Part shown: piece by piece, positions 23,985 through 35,415 of the stretch | How positions within the stretch are numbered: position 1 is the stretch's first letter | Layout: each line of letters begins with the position of its first letter | Source: Tamarix chinensis | Taxonomy: Eukaryota > Streptophyta > Magnoliopsida > Caryophyllales > Tamaricaceae | Direction of reading: 5' to 3' | DNA length: 64,000 bases | Assembly: GCA_030549775.1 (NCBI GenBank) | Contig: CM060180.1 | Span: 34,817,090 to 34,881,089 of the forward strand | The notes under the pieces: model-generated | Seen by the model: the letters and a program-made list of their open reading frames with translations, nothing else | What the model was told of the DNA's origin: nothing | Database searches by the model: none | Translations under genes and position numbers: made by a program

Positions 23985-24250
23985 CCCTAAACCCTTAAAA
24001 AAACCCTATAAATCCTAAACCCTTAACTAAAAATGCTAAACCATTAACCATTGACCCTAAACCTAAAACACTTAAACTCAAAACATAAACCTTTAACCCC
24101 AAACCCTCAAAACCCTAAATCATTAGCCAAAAACCTTTCACCCTAAACCTTATACACTTAACTATAAACCCTTAACCCCTAAACCATAATCCCTTAACCC
24201 TAAACTATAATCCCTTAATACCAAACCATAACCCCTTTACCCTAATCATA
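23985..24250. repeat. Degenerate telomere-like repeat (CCCTAAA/CCCTTAA)
   Basis: Dozens of imperfect ACCCTAAA and AACCCTTAA words in one orientation, in units of about 7-14 bp, heavily interrupted. CCCTAAA is the plant telomere unit. This internal, decayed tract is an interstitial telomere-like array or a coincidentally similar minisatellite. Confidence 0.6.
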
Positions 24251-24404
24251 AACATAATATCCTTATTTTTGGTAGAGCTAAGCATAATTTATATTAGAGT
24301 AGAGAATAGTGTAATATTATATTATAATAAAGTAGAGTGTAATATTATATTTTTATTTAGAGTAATAAAATATGTATTAATAATGTTTTCATTATGATTT
24401 GTAG

Positions 24405-26220
24405 ATGGATAGTAAGGGTAAGGATCTTAGGCTTGTTACTCCTACTATCACGAGGATGGTAAAGTGGATAATCACTATGAGTGCTCAAGCAAATGTAGCA
24501 GTAGCACACAGTAAAGCTACTCATACTTCAAATATAGATCAAGTACATGAAGAAGAGTATCACGATTGCAGATACAAGATTTTATGCTAGCACAAGTACC
24601 TCTAGTGAATTAACAAGATCTTCTTCTTCATATATTGATTACTGGTGATTGGCTGGACCTAAAGGTTATGGTCCAGAGATTCCTGACCTACTGACAAACT
24701 TCAAAGGCCATATGGCATACACCATATGGAATAAACATGAGGTAAATTTTTTTTTCATGTCATTGATAATTCTAATATTTTTTTGTTATATGAACCAAGA
24801 TTTGTAATAAGGCTTTAGTTAATGATAAAGAGTATTGGAAAACTACCTTGTGACAACATTGATATAGATGATGCCTTTGATTACATAAGTGTTCCAAGTT
24901 GAGATACCTTCAAGACACCTACTTTCACCACCATAATCATCCACTTGTTTCCTCTTTTGTTTAGAGGTGACACCTAGAGACAAACAACTTCCATTTTTCT
25001 TTTTATGAGGTTACAATGAACCTACATGACATTATTTATATATATGGTCTTAATTGTAGTGGCGTTGAGTGTACAAGTGAGGTGTTTCCTACTGATAGAG
25101 ACATGGTCTCTACATTTTTTTCATCTTTTTTATGAGTATTAGGGTGGTGATTAGGGGGCTTATTTAAAAGGTTCATCAATTGTTTTATGTGAGTTACCTT
25201 GGAAGCTTATGATGGAGAGAGTTGATGATAACAAGTTGTATGCCTAATTGTATTTGTAGAATCTTTTGTATTACATGTTTTTCATAGATAAGTCTACTAA
25301 TTATGTTCCTTTATCGATATTGATATTATTAGTACATATGGATATACTAGGTGGGATGCTAATCATAGTTATCATTTTAGCATTTCTATATAGGTAGCTT
25401 AGGATAGCACCCAAGATTAGTGTAGACAATTGAGGGTTGTGTTACACTTGTGGAGGTAATCATATCTACCAGCACAACTAATAATTATTCATGTATGTAT
25501 CATTTTTTTATTATTAGTCTTATTTATTAATTGAGTGTTGTGAATGTGAACAGGCATGGATCTACGAATATTGTCCCTAGTTTCGCCATAAATTTCCTCA
25601 TAACCATAATACATCATATACAACTAAAGATGGGATATTACCCGTCAAAATGGCGATCCTAAGTTATTTGAAGATAAAATTGGATACCAGAGGCATCTTA
25701 ACATGTTGAGGGTGTAGTAAGTTAATAAAATGTTGTAGAAAGTTTTCAATTATAGTAATTTTTTTGAAAAATAATTAACTATGTTTTTCATGCTTTTGTA
25801 GATTAACTTCATACCCTTCTATAATGATCTGGTATCATTATATCTTGAGACAACATACTAAGGTGGCATATAATTCATGGATATTATGGAGTAGTACATG
25901 CCGAATTGAGTAGCTCGACAGTTTGGTTTCCTTTAGTTCATCCCTAACACTACGATTGTGGTATCCTAAGGATTTTTTTGTAATGTTTTCATCAAAAAGT
26001 TTAAGGTGAATTACTCTATTTTATCACCATTTTGGAATGTGTGGCATTATCATTTGGTGAATTTTAGTGATAGGTGGCCTAAATCTATTTATAGGCATGA
26101 TTCAACACTTGATTACCTTCAATGGTTACTTCTTCATACCCACATGATAGTCAATAATATATCAGCTTCTATGGGACCAGTTGATAATGATATCAGATTT
26201 GGAAATCAATAACCAATTAA
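24405..26220 (+). pseudogene. Plant mobile domain (MAIN-like) pseudogene
   Basis: Fragments in family order: GPEIPDLLTNF and HMAYTIWNKHE (about 24672-24741), DIDDAFDYI (about 24862), FFIDKSTNYVPLSIL (about 25278), LAFLYR (about 25378), AWIYEYCP (about 25556) and a C-terminal block near 25910-26150. These resemble the plant mobile domain of MAIN/MAIL proteins and their transposon-borne relatives. Intron-like breaks are visible: GAG|GTAAAT (24739) to CCAAG (about 24800), and an acceptor AACAG before the AWIYEY exon. Many stops. It faces the MULE transposase remnant, and I infer both belonged to one MULE-type element. Confidence 0.65.
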
Positions 26221-28904
26221 GGGGGGTATTATTATTGGTTTAAATCAGATTTCAGAGACATGGATAAGTTATATTGTTTGAGAGGCTTAGGGATATATGC
26301 TTCCATATGGGATGGCCTAAAACTCTCCTCAAGTGAAGGAGAGGTTGAGAAACCCTCTGTTCGAAACCCTCTGTTCATGATGGTTCTTGAGATAGTTAGT
26401 AGTTTCTTTCCTTTTCTTGTTTGTATTTTTATTTTAAATTTATGTGGACTATTATAACTTTGTTCATTTGCTGATTTATATGTTTCCACCAAACTCTTTG
26501 CATTTTTTTCATGGATACACTATTATAATTTTATCAACGTAGATAATAAAGATAAAAAAAATGTGTAGTTAATAATTCATCAACATATTGATTAACAAGA
26601 AGAGTACAAAAAATCATCAACCAAATTCGCCCTTTGGTTGGCACCTATGCCCATTCCATTCCAATAGCATAATGTAATCATGATGTGGCTCATCCCATCC
26701 AAAAAATTTTAGATCAACATGTGTGTACCACTGATTAGATACAAGTGGTAACATTATGTTTTCCATCAAGGTTAACTACGATCATATAAATTATCATAAC
26801 ATGATCATGATTAATATATATATTATAAAGAAAATTATATGTGGTGTTAGTGTGAGAAAAAGACATGCCGATACGTAGTGCGACAAATTGTAAACACTTA
26901 AGGTGGTAATGATCTAATCAAGTTATCAGTCATTAGGTGGATTTCTTTGTGATAAACATATAACTGACCCTAAATGACTCAAGCAAATGAATACCACATT
27001 ATATGTTGTCACGATGATAAATCCAAATTCAGGTTTTTGCCACCATTTCTGTGTGCTCTGATCAACCTCACCTCTTATGTGATTCCAAATAAGCATGATG
27101 TGTGTGCTCCTACTTTGATGGCTTCCTCCTTATGCTATTACTAGGGCAACCTTTGCTTTGTTCAACATTTGGCTCTACCAAACTTGTCATAGTGGGTTTG
27201 ATAACCTCATCAATAAGATTAAAATAGTATCATAGATATAATGGAAAATGGTCAAGTGTCATTTTCACCTTAGAAATAATGTTATAAGAAAAGGGATATA
27301 TGGATGGATCAATAGTAAAATCATCCATAAAACCATTCTTTTCTTGGTCTAGCAAAAGTAAAAACCTTCTAGAATTGATGCACTACCATTACGAGAATAG
27401 GTTGATGATCTCATTTGTAACGAAATATCTTGTGTGTACATAGTAGTTTGTATAGCATAATAAGGGTACTACATTAAGAAAGACTTTGGGCACTATTTTT
27501 GTCAATATTAGTTCCTAATCATTAATAACCACATGTGGTTCATGATGATCCATCAATCTCCTTAACTTATCAAACACTATTCTCATTTATCTTCCTTTCC
27601 TTCTTCATAAATTCCAAGGTAATTGTAAAATTCTTACCACTAGACATACAACCAACAACCTCCAAGAGAGGAAGATTGTACTTATTGATTTCGTATGTGC
27701 AATCTAAACAAATGGCATATGGAAATGCATGCAAAAAAGTAATAGAATCCGAGTGCGCAAATAAAATATCACTAACCACATCAAATTTGGGAAATCAATG
27801 ATGCCATGAACAATACTCATTAGTTTCTATCAAGTGAAATAATAGTTGCATGATTGTATGTCCCATCAAGCTCTGCACCTTGAACTTATGCATATAATTG
27901 TATATTATTTTAAGTGTTGTAGTATTATCCCCATCACCATGTTTCAACTTGTTGATAATGTCCCTTGGTTTAACATTTATTAAGGTTAGTTTGTGCACCA
28001 ACTTGCATTCTTCATGTAATAACTAACAAGAAAATTAATGCCTTTGCAAATACTTTCCTAATCTATGACTATATAATACCCCAAATTTGTAATCTAACCT
28101 TAACCCTAGGTAATTATTATCTTAACCATTTTCTTAATTCATTAATATTAACTCTAACCTTTTTCCCCTTCTTGCTTTTCCTTTCTCTCCTTTTCTCCTT
28201 TTCTTTCATTTTTCTTCTCTCTCCCACACAATGCTCTTCCCCACCTAACAAATTTTGGTTTGGTTTAGTTAAGTAAACCAAAACCCAACTTCACCCAAAA
28301 CCATAATCTATCTCTCTCTTCTTTCACGTGTGCATGCCAATGTCCCATACTCTTTTTTTATCCCCTTAATTTCTACATCCCATCATGATGCAACCTAACC
28401 TCATCTCCTATATGCCATTTCTCTCTTACACACACAATCCACAACCCATTATAACCTCTCTCACTCAAATAGTCAAGCATTTATTACGCCACGATAAACC
28501 ATGTCCTTCCTCTCTTCCTCATATTTTATTTCCTAAAAATCATTTTCTCTGTCATACTTTGCAGCTCGCCCAACCAAACATCACCCATAGTCCACCTTGT
28601 CCACCCCTTTGTTCTTCAATTAATCTATCACAACTGCCACCGCTACCTTTGACTCAATTGCCTATCCTAAGACCCCTCAACTTGTGGTGTTACATTTCTT
28701 TTTTTCTCAAATCAAGTTTATTTTCCCTCAGTCTTGATTACTCTTTCCAAGTAAGTTGAACCTGTTGAATAAGTTATTTTTCCAAACAAGTATGTCTCGC
28801 TAAGTGTAATACCCCAAATTGAGCGGAGTCTTATAAGAATTGATTTTCATGCTTATATCAACATGATATACTATTATTTTGGTAATTATTCCCTAAAAAC
28901 TCCA

Positions 28905-28960
28905 CCACTAAGTGTGTTGGATGTGGAAAATGTTTTAGAATGGGTAACCCTCCTGGAAAG
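28905..28960 (+). promoter_or_regulatory. 5S-like polymerase III control region, Cassandra 5' LTR
   Basis: ACTAAGTGTGTTGG and TAGAATGGGTAACCCTCCTGG correspond to the A box and C box of plant 5S rRNA, with several substitutions. This copy is more decayed than the one in the 3' LTR. Confidence 0.75.
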
Positions 28961-29299
28961 TTTCAGAAATTTATTTAAAATTTATTGGGAAGAGTGTGAG
29001 TGGGAGAAAAACATTCTGAAAGGACTCGTGTTGATTTGTGGGATTAGTTAATCAATCCACTTAGAGTGTTATAAATGGTATCAGAGTGAAACCATGACCA
29101 TGTGCAGAACTTGGATAAGTTAGTCAACCACCTAGCAGGAGGATTCTTGGGATAAAACTGTACTAAGATAGTTGATGGTTGAGGCATAATGAGGATGTTG
29201 CTTTCTTTGAGTGGGGGTGAATGTAATATCCCAAATTGAGCAAAGTGTTATAAGGATTGATCTAGATACTTATATCAACATGATATACCATCTTTTTAG

Positions 29300-29377
29300 T
29301 GATTTCATCCTAAGAGCTCTATAGTTAAGCGTGTTAGCCATGGAGTAATTTTTAGGATGGGTGAACCTCTTGGAAAG
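29300..29377 (+). promoter_or_regulatory. 5S-like polymerase III control region, Cassandra 3' LTR
   Basis: Contains AGTTAAGCGTG (A box) and AGGATGGGTGAACCTCTTGG (C box), each close to plant 5S rRNA. Spacing between them is about 20 bp, as in the genuine gene. The full 5S gene is not present. Confidence 0.85.
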
Positions 29378-29689
29378 ATTGAATTTTTTTTTTAAATTTC
29401 ATAGGAAGTGCGTGAGTGGGGGAAAAGCATGTTAAAAGGACTTGTATTGATCTGTGAGGCCATCTGATCAATTCGAACGTGCTCTAGAGTAGCCCCCGCG
29501 TGATCATATTGATTTGAGGTGTTACACTAAGTGGATTTGTTCTCTTTTTGTGTAAGCCAATCATGCTGGGAAAGTTGAACTTGTCAAGCAAGTCAGCCTC
29601 ATTGAGTAAGTTATCCTTGTTGAGCGAGTTGTCACACCAAGTTTATTTTTCCACCCTTAGTCAATTGATCTCCCTTAGTCTCAGCTAGT

Positions 29690-29850
29690 CATCATTCCAT
29701 TATCGAGCATGTATTATTCCTTATTGAGCATGTGGGTATCTTACCAAGTGCCATTGTCCCTTGCTATGCATGTGTGCATCTTACTAAGTGTGCACTATCC
29801 CTTTCTAATCATGTGTGTGTCTTATTGAGTGAGTACTACTCCTTGCTGAG
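29690..29850 (+). repeat. Tandem repeat in LTR-D (about 50-bp units)
   Basis: Three to four imperfect units containing CCTTGCTATGCATGTGTGCATCTTACTAAGTG-like sequence, seen as GAGCATGTGGGTATCTTACC (about 29705), TGCATGTGTGCATCTTACTA (about 29765) and TCATGTGTGTGTCTTATTGA (about 29809). Confidence 0.55.
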
Positions 29851-31204
29851 TGCATTGTTTGTTCCAATTCTTCTCTCCCAGCCCCCAATCTCTACTTGTT
29901 TCCCTTTCCCCTCTTAACTTTTACTATTCACCATCCTTTTCTCCTAACCTTTTGTTTTCTCTTGGCTTTAGGTGCTTCCCTAGTGGACCTAGTGGAGGAG
30001 GCTTAGAGCATTTTGCTTGCTTAGAAACTAATGAAATTTGGGTAATGATACATGTCATGATTTAGGGATTTTGATGTAATGTGAATTATATGCAATATCA
30101 TGCGAGCGTATTTACATTTTTTGAATCATGTTATTGATGTAATACTATAATCTTGTTGTATTACATTTCAAAAATATGAATGTTATGTAGATGTATAAGC
30201 TTATATGCTATTGTTTGAGCAAGTACTGTCTCATAACCTGAGCTTATTAGCATCATCTATTATCCTAATTAGGTTATGAAGAGTAGATTGTAATTATGGT
30301 AAAGTATTATATTATTGAATTATGTTGAAAAGTTGGGAGTTGATAGTATCATAACTCTTAGAATTTTAGTGACAAGTTTGCATGACATTAACCAGATAAC
30401 CAGAAGATAATAAGACATTAATATTTAAAGTGAAAGATTATGTGAGTTAGAACTGGTTGTACTTGTTACCATTCTATCGGATCTAATAGTGAATAGGAGT
30501 GTTATATATTGTGAGGGATTTATCGTGCTACCATTACACTAGATATAATAGTATTTCCTAGCAACATATTACCCTGAAAGGGTTATGTTATTAATCAAAT
30601 AGATATAATAGTGGTTTTTAGGTGCATCTTACCCTAGAAGAGTTGTTAACATCATTCCATCGGTTATGAATTATGGGGTATCTGACCCCAAGTGACTAAA
30701 TAAATGAAAATGTATAATTATTTGAATTGAAAACTCTATTATAATTACCATCTTGACTTATTATGGATTATGATAATTTACATGTCTAGTCCTTTAATTT
30801 TACCTTATATGTTATGCACACCCTTATTTATGATTGTATTATTACCTTACTCAATATGTAAGTATTGACCATCATTTTCATGGGTGTTACTTATTTTCAT
30901 GAGTAGATAACCTAGGTTTTGATGTGTAGGTTGCTGAGGACTGTCTTGAATATATTGCTGCTTATGACATACTTCTTGTGGAGGAGTAATTTTATCTATC
31001 GGGGTTTGAAAGTAGAGTTAACATTATCTGGTAGCTAGTCTTTTGTACAGATACCTTTTGGACTCTTAGTTCCATTAGATCCTTTTTTGTTGTATTTTGA
31101 TGATATTTTACTCAAAGTTTAATCTCCAAACTCTTTTTTAAAATTTATTTAAATTCCTCTCATTCTTTGATTGTCTTATTTTAAGTTGCAAATATTTTGT
31201 CTTG

Positions 31205-31249
31205 TATTCGATGTGAGAATGGTATGGCAAGCTAAACTCATGTCGAGTA
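31205..31249 (+). other. Terminal hairpin of LTR-D
   Basis: Arms TATTCGATGTGAG (31205-31217) and CTCATGTCGAGTA (31237-31249) pair at all 13 positions, three of them G:U. TGATGGTAACACC follows, about 60 bp before the LTR end. Confidence 0.75.
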
Positions 31250-31948
31250 TGATGGTAACACCAAATTATCTTAATATTATGTTTCTATAAAAATTTTAAT
31301 TTTGGGGTGTTACAGATTATGCAAACCATATTTTACCACAAGTATCAAACCACTACAAGCATCTTCCCTTCCATGTATCCCGAATTTACAACCATACTTT
31401 TTTGTCTCGATAGAGAGAACACTTTCTATATTAAGTAAAGGTTTTCTTTTATACGCATCAACTCTCTCAAAATGTAACCAAACTCTACCTTTTTTAACTC
31501 ATTAATACCTAAAACCATATTATGTGGCCTTCTAATTTTTTTAACCTACTAAATTAATGAATCGGGATCATTAAACTCTCATCAATAACAAAAAATCCAA
31601 TATAATTATTATTAAGTAAATCTTTATTTTGTAATTAATAAAAAATATTAAATTATAAGGAATACATAAATATAAAAATGAATAACAAAGAATTACATGA
31701 GGGTTTTTGGGTTATTTGCTCTTCAGAGTACAAGATCAACTGGTGGATGGTCTGTCAAAAACATAATCTAATGGGTGAATCTCCCGTTAGCCTTACCCTA
31801 TGACAAGCAAATCACCCTTCAACCTTACCCTCTAATGGGTGAATCACCCATCAGCCTTATCCCATAACAGGTAAATTTATCAGATGAAGTGGGGATTTTC
31901 GGGTAACTTACCTATTAGGTCCAAAATTTTAGGGGGAAAATGACTTAC

Positions 31949-32008
31949 CATTATTTCATCATGTTCTTCTTGACTAAAACAATCATTATCATTATTCCCA
32001 TCTTCCAT
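31949..32008 (-). pseudogene. Candidate first exon of the MULE transposase
   Basis: ATG at 32008 (minus) opens 20 acidic/polar codons beginning MEDGNNDND and ending in EEHDEIM. The exon abuts a consensus splice donor GTAAGT at 31943-31948. The following intron-like stretch (31500-31942) contains repeated GGGTGAATCACCC words. Assignment to the transposase rests on position and strand. Confidence 0.45.
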
Positions 32009-32533
32009 AATTATTATATTAAATATTAAGTGAATTAAATGTTGAAGATTAATGAACAAAAAGAGAGAAAAGAGAAGTGAAGAGAAGAGGAGTGGAGAAA
32101 TGAAATTGCTAAAATGGTTAAACACAAAAATAATGGGGTTTTGAGAGATATGAAATTAGTAATTTAGGTGTACATATAACAACACACTTAAATATAACCA
32201 CCATTGTTTGTATCAATTTCTAGAGCATTTATCTTGGGGTCCCAAAAATTCATTCTATAAATACATTTTGGATAGAAAAAGGTATTGCGGAACCGATTTA
32301 AGAATATGTCTTATTTTACATGAATATTAATAGTTTTATAAATTTTAAATCTATACCCTACACATTTTAATTTAAAGAGATAATATTTTACATAATATAT
32401 TTTTTTGCTTCGAAAGTATATCATTATAGGTGTCCATTTGTGAAAAAAAAAACTCGAAATCATATTAATATAATTATTTTATTTTTATTTTTTGATAACT
32501 TAAATTGAAGATAATACAATCTAAAACAATTAT
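32009..32533. other. AT-rich flank between MULE remnant and LTR-E
   Basis: A purine-rich stretch (32057-32100) lies just upstream of the candidate transposase start, on the strand where it would be pyrimidine-rich leader. Otherwise only AT-rich sequence. ATTAT at 32529-32533 is the target duplication of LTR-E. Confidence 0.5.
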
Positions 32534-32839
32534 TATAATACCCTAAAATTTTAAAAACCTATAATTTAATAAATAGATTTTATTTGGGATAAATTAGATT
32601 TTAAATTTATTAAATTTAATTATTTTATGGATTTTTGAGTATATAAAATTAGATATGAATATTTAATAAATTAAAATAATTATTTTTTTATTTTATCATA
32701 TTCATTTTATTTAAATAATTTTCGTAACTAATATTTTACTAAAATTATCCTTTTTAAATCAATATATTAAATTATATTAAATTAATTTATCTATCAAAAA
32801 TATTACATTATATTATTCCATAAATTATTTTATCTTATT

Positions 32840-34060
32840 TCTCCCCATTTTCCCTTTTCCTTTTCTTTCACCTTTTTCTCCTTTCTTTCTTTTTCCTTTT
32901 TCTTCTCCTTCGTGCCGCCAGGCCTATGGCCTCTCTCCTACGCGCTGGGCTGCCGACCTACTTCCCTTTCCTTCTCCTTCTCCCGTGTGGAAACCTAGCC
33001 CGATCTTCCCCATTTCTTATTTTGTTTCCTTCTTCCCCTCGCCTAGGCCAGCCCAGTTTCTTTTCTTTCCTCCCCTCTCCCTTGCACAACGGGCCGACCC
33101 GATCTTTCTTTTCTCCCCACCCGACCGGCCAACTTCTTTCTTTCCTTCTTCTTCTTCTTCTCTTCTTCTTCCTCCATCCCCGACCACCTCACTATGCCTG
33201 CTCCTCCTACATTGCCGCCTGCCACCACCTACATTCCTGCAACTCTGCCTTCTCTCCCTTTCTCTCTCCCCATCCTTTTCTTCCCATTTTCGAACCAAAC
33301 AAACCCTGCACCCCAAGTTTTGCATGCCTCCCTTTCCACTTCTTTCCCTTCCCTCTCCCTACACCCCAGCACCCAACTGCCACCTGCCCTGACCGGCCAC
33401 ACCTACTATCCTCTTCTCCCTCTTCCTTTTCTTTTTCCCCTCTGACTTCATCTTGCCCCATTCGAACCCTTCCTTCCCTCTCCCGACCTTTTCTTTTCCT
33501 ATTTCTTCTCCTTTCATTCCCTTACCCTATTTTGCTCCACCACCCCATTCCACCGTTTCCACCGCCCTACCAACCTCCTACACCACCTCCTGCCACCTCC
33601 TACTACCACCTTGCACCACCAAGTCACCCCCTCGAGCCCCTTCAGCCCCCTCCTTCCTCTTCTCTTCTTTTTCTCCCTTCTTGGCCTCCACCCTACTCCT
33701 CCTTCATCCGCCATCGTTCCACCACTGCCGCCACCTCCTAAGCCACCAACCCACTCCCTGCAACGTCCCTGACCATCCTCTTACCTCCTTTGGCCAAAAT
33801 CCAGCCCTGTAACCTCTCCTTTTCCTCCTACCTTTTCCTTCCTTCTTCTCATCTGCCACTCTTGCAGCCCCCTTTGTAGCCCTACTCTTGCCACCCTTGG
33901 CTGCCAACCACCCATCCCCGACCACCACCTACACCCCCACTCCACCCCTACACCCATCCCTTGCCTTAGCTCTCCTCCACCTGCCCTCCTCATATCCCCC
34001 AAAACCCTTACATGAAAACAACACCCCCTCCCTTCTTCCACCCCCTTCTCCCCTTCCATT
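32840..34060 (+). repeat. Pyrimidine tract of LTR-E
   Basis: About 1.2 kb of C/T-rich sequence with CTTCTTCTT and CCACC runs. It holds overlapping open frames on both strands (up to 271 codons) that are proline/serine/leucine-rich one way and arginine/lysine/glycine-rich the other, as expected from composition alone. LTR-G has the same tract at 54460-55690, and LTR-H a GC-rich equivalent at 62220-62580. Confidence 0.7.
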
Positions 34061-34719
34061 CTGCATGCAGCTCATGCTGCTCATGCAGGGTGAGTTTGTT
34101 GCCCCCATTTCATGATTTTGGCTAGATTTTAAGGTGTATTAATGGTTAGGTAAAGTATGTCATTAATTAAGTTTTTATAAAGTTTTATCCTTTTTTGTTT
34201 TTTCCTACTTCAACTATGATAATTATTATTTTTAGGTATTGATTTTGCTAATCAAAGCTTAAATCTTTAACTAGATTACCGGTAAGGTTCAATTTTTGTG
34301 AAAAATAAAGTAATTGTTAAACCTCACTTAAACATATGGATATACGTATGCTAGCACATTAGGGTTTCTAACATGTTTATGTACATGATATATGTTGTCA
34401 AGTATAATATATTTAGGTGCTTGATTGATTGATAAAAAAGAAAGCATGCTAATTTATGTGTCATGTGTAGAAATAATGCTTAAGGAAGGAGCTTTGTTGT
34501 TAATAAAAATGTGAAGTGCTTATCTATGATATGTTATGTTAATGTGGCCATTGATGCATAAATATTGTTATTATAAGCCCTAGAGGCATTTTAGTAATAT
34601 ATCTTATGTAAGAGTGTAGCCTAAATAAGTGTAGGTGATAATGAGTATTATGATAAATAATAATAGTTTGTGGAGTTGGATGATGAGTATGGAGCATTAG
34701 TATTAATATGTTATGTAGT

Positions 34720-35415
34720 GAGGGTATTTTAGTAAAAGTGGTGTAATAAGGGGAAAATAGTAAATTGTAAGAGTAAAGGGGGAAAATGGTAAATGAACAA
34801 GTAAGAAGGGCATTTTAGTAATTTTACATAGAGAGGTGATGACTTGGTAAGTTTCAGATGTGAGAAAGTATTTTGGTGGATTAAATATAATGGAAAGGGT
34901 ATTATGGTAATTTTAAAAGTAAAGGGGTAAAATGGTAATTTAATAAAGTAGAAGGGCAAAATGGTAATTTGGTATAAAGGAAGGGTAAAATGGACATTTA
35001 ATAAAGTAGAAGGAAAAAATGGTAATTTGGTGTAAATGAAGGGTAATTTGTAATTATAATAATGGAGAAGGATAATTTGGTAATTATAATAATGGAGAAG
35101 GATAATTTGGTAATTATAATAAGAGAAAGGATAATTTAGTAATTATAATAATGACGAAGGGCAATTTGGTAATCTAACCAACCAAATGGGAAAGCTGTCA
35201 AGTGTAACAAATATTAAGGGTGATTGGTGATTTAATAAGTATGGAGGATAACTTGGTAACCTAACATGAGTAAGGAGCAACTTGGTAATTATGCAACATG
35301 GAGGGTAGTATGGTAATTTGGCAAGTAAAGAGTGATGACTTAATAATTATACAAGTAAGGGGTAATTCGGTGATTTTGTAGAGATGGAAGGGGTAAGTCA
35401 GTAACCCGTATCTAA
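34720..35415 (+). repeat. AT-rich minisatellite in LTR-E
   Basis: Around twenty imperfect 28-33-bp units built on AAGGGTAAAATGGTAATTT and GATAATTTGGTAATTATAAT. LTR-G carries the same array at 56330-57010. No coding capacity. Confidence 0.75.

Larger units (their letters stand above)
28805..29526 (+). mobile_element. Cassandra-type TRIM (5S-rRNA-like LTRs)
   Basis: A 722-bp element flanked by perfect CTAAG duplications (28800-28804 and 29527-29531). LTRs are 28805-29073 (TGTAATACCCCAAATTGAGC to GTGTTATA) and 29222-29526 (to GAGGTGTTACA). The 148-bp interior begins with TGGTATCAGAG (29076-29086) and ends with a purine tract GAGTGGGGGTGAA. Each LTR contains a 5S-rRNA-like core: AGTTAAGCGTG (29323-29333) and AGGATGGGTGAACCTCTTGG (29354-29373), matching the polymerase III internal control region. 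That combination defines Cassandra. There is no coding capacity, so it depends on proteins supplied by other elements. Confidence 0.93.
28072..31314 (+). mobile_element. LTR-D: solo LTR inserted in the MULE transposase
   Basis: Starts TATAATACCCCAAATTTG and ends TTTTGGGGTGTTACA. Flanks are GACTA (28067-28071) and GATTA (31315-31319), 4/5 matching by one transition. Transposase coding sequence resumes on both sides, confirming the insertion. After removing the nested Cassandra (28805-29526) about 2.5 kb remains. It holds a pyrimidine-rich start (28150-28330), a tandem repeat (29690-29850), ATAATAGTG repeats (30480-30670) and the terminal hairpin. Confidence 0.88.
26640..32008 (-). pseudogene. 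MULE (FAR1/MuDR-type) transposase pseudogene, split by LTR-D
   Basis: Minus-strand pieces in N-to-C order: exon 1 (31949-32008), then a zinc-binding FAR1-like stretch with KKYGCKFGIHG and VVKYGLHN (31315-31500). LTR-D interrupts the gene here. Next come VKPRDIINKLK and TIMQLLFHLIE (27795-28001). The DDE-type core follows with ILFAHSDSITFLHAFPYA, LDCTYEINKYNLPLLEVVG and PHVVIND (27480-27779), which retains two of the acidic positions. A low-similarity C-terminal region runs to about 26640. Stops and frame changes are frequent. The family moves DNA by cut-and-paste transposition; this copy is inactive. Confidence 0.8.

Noticed and set aside
23985..24250. A real chromosome end
   Set aside because: The telomere-like words are degenerate and short, with ordinary transposon sequence on both sides.
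28905..29377. A genuine 5S rRNA gene
   Set aside because: Only the internal control region is similar; it occurs twice, in the two LTRs of one TRIM, so it is a Cassandra feature.
32926..33812. Open frames up to 271 codons (proline/serine/leucine-rich; arginine-rich on the other strand)
   Set aside because: They lie wholly in the pyrimidine tract of LTR-E. Long stop-free frames on both strands are expected from C/T-only composition, and no domain motif is present.
34720..35415. Regularly spaced repeats resembling a CRISPR array
   Set aside because: Units are contiguous and imperfect without unique spacers, and the context is a plant LTR.
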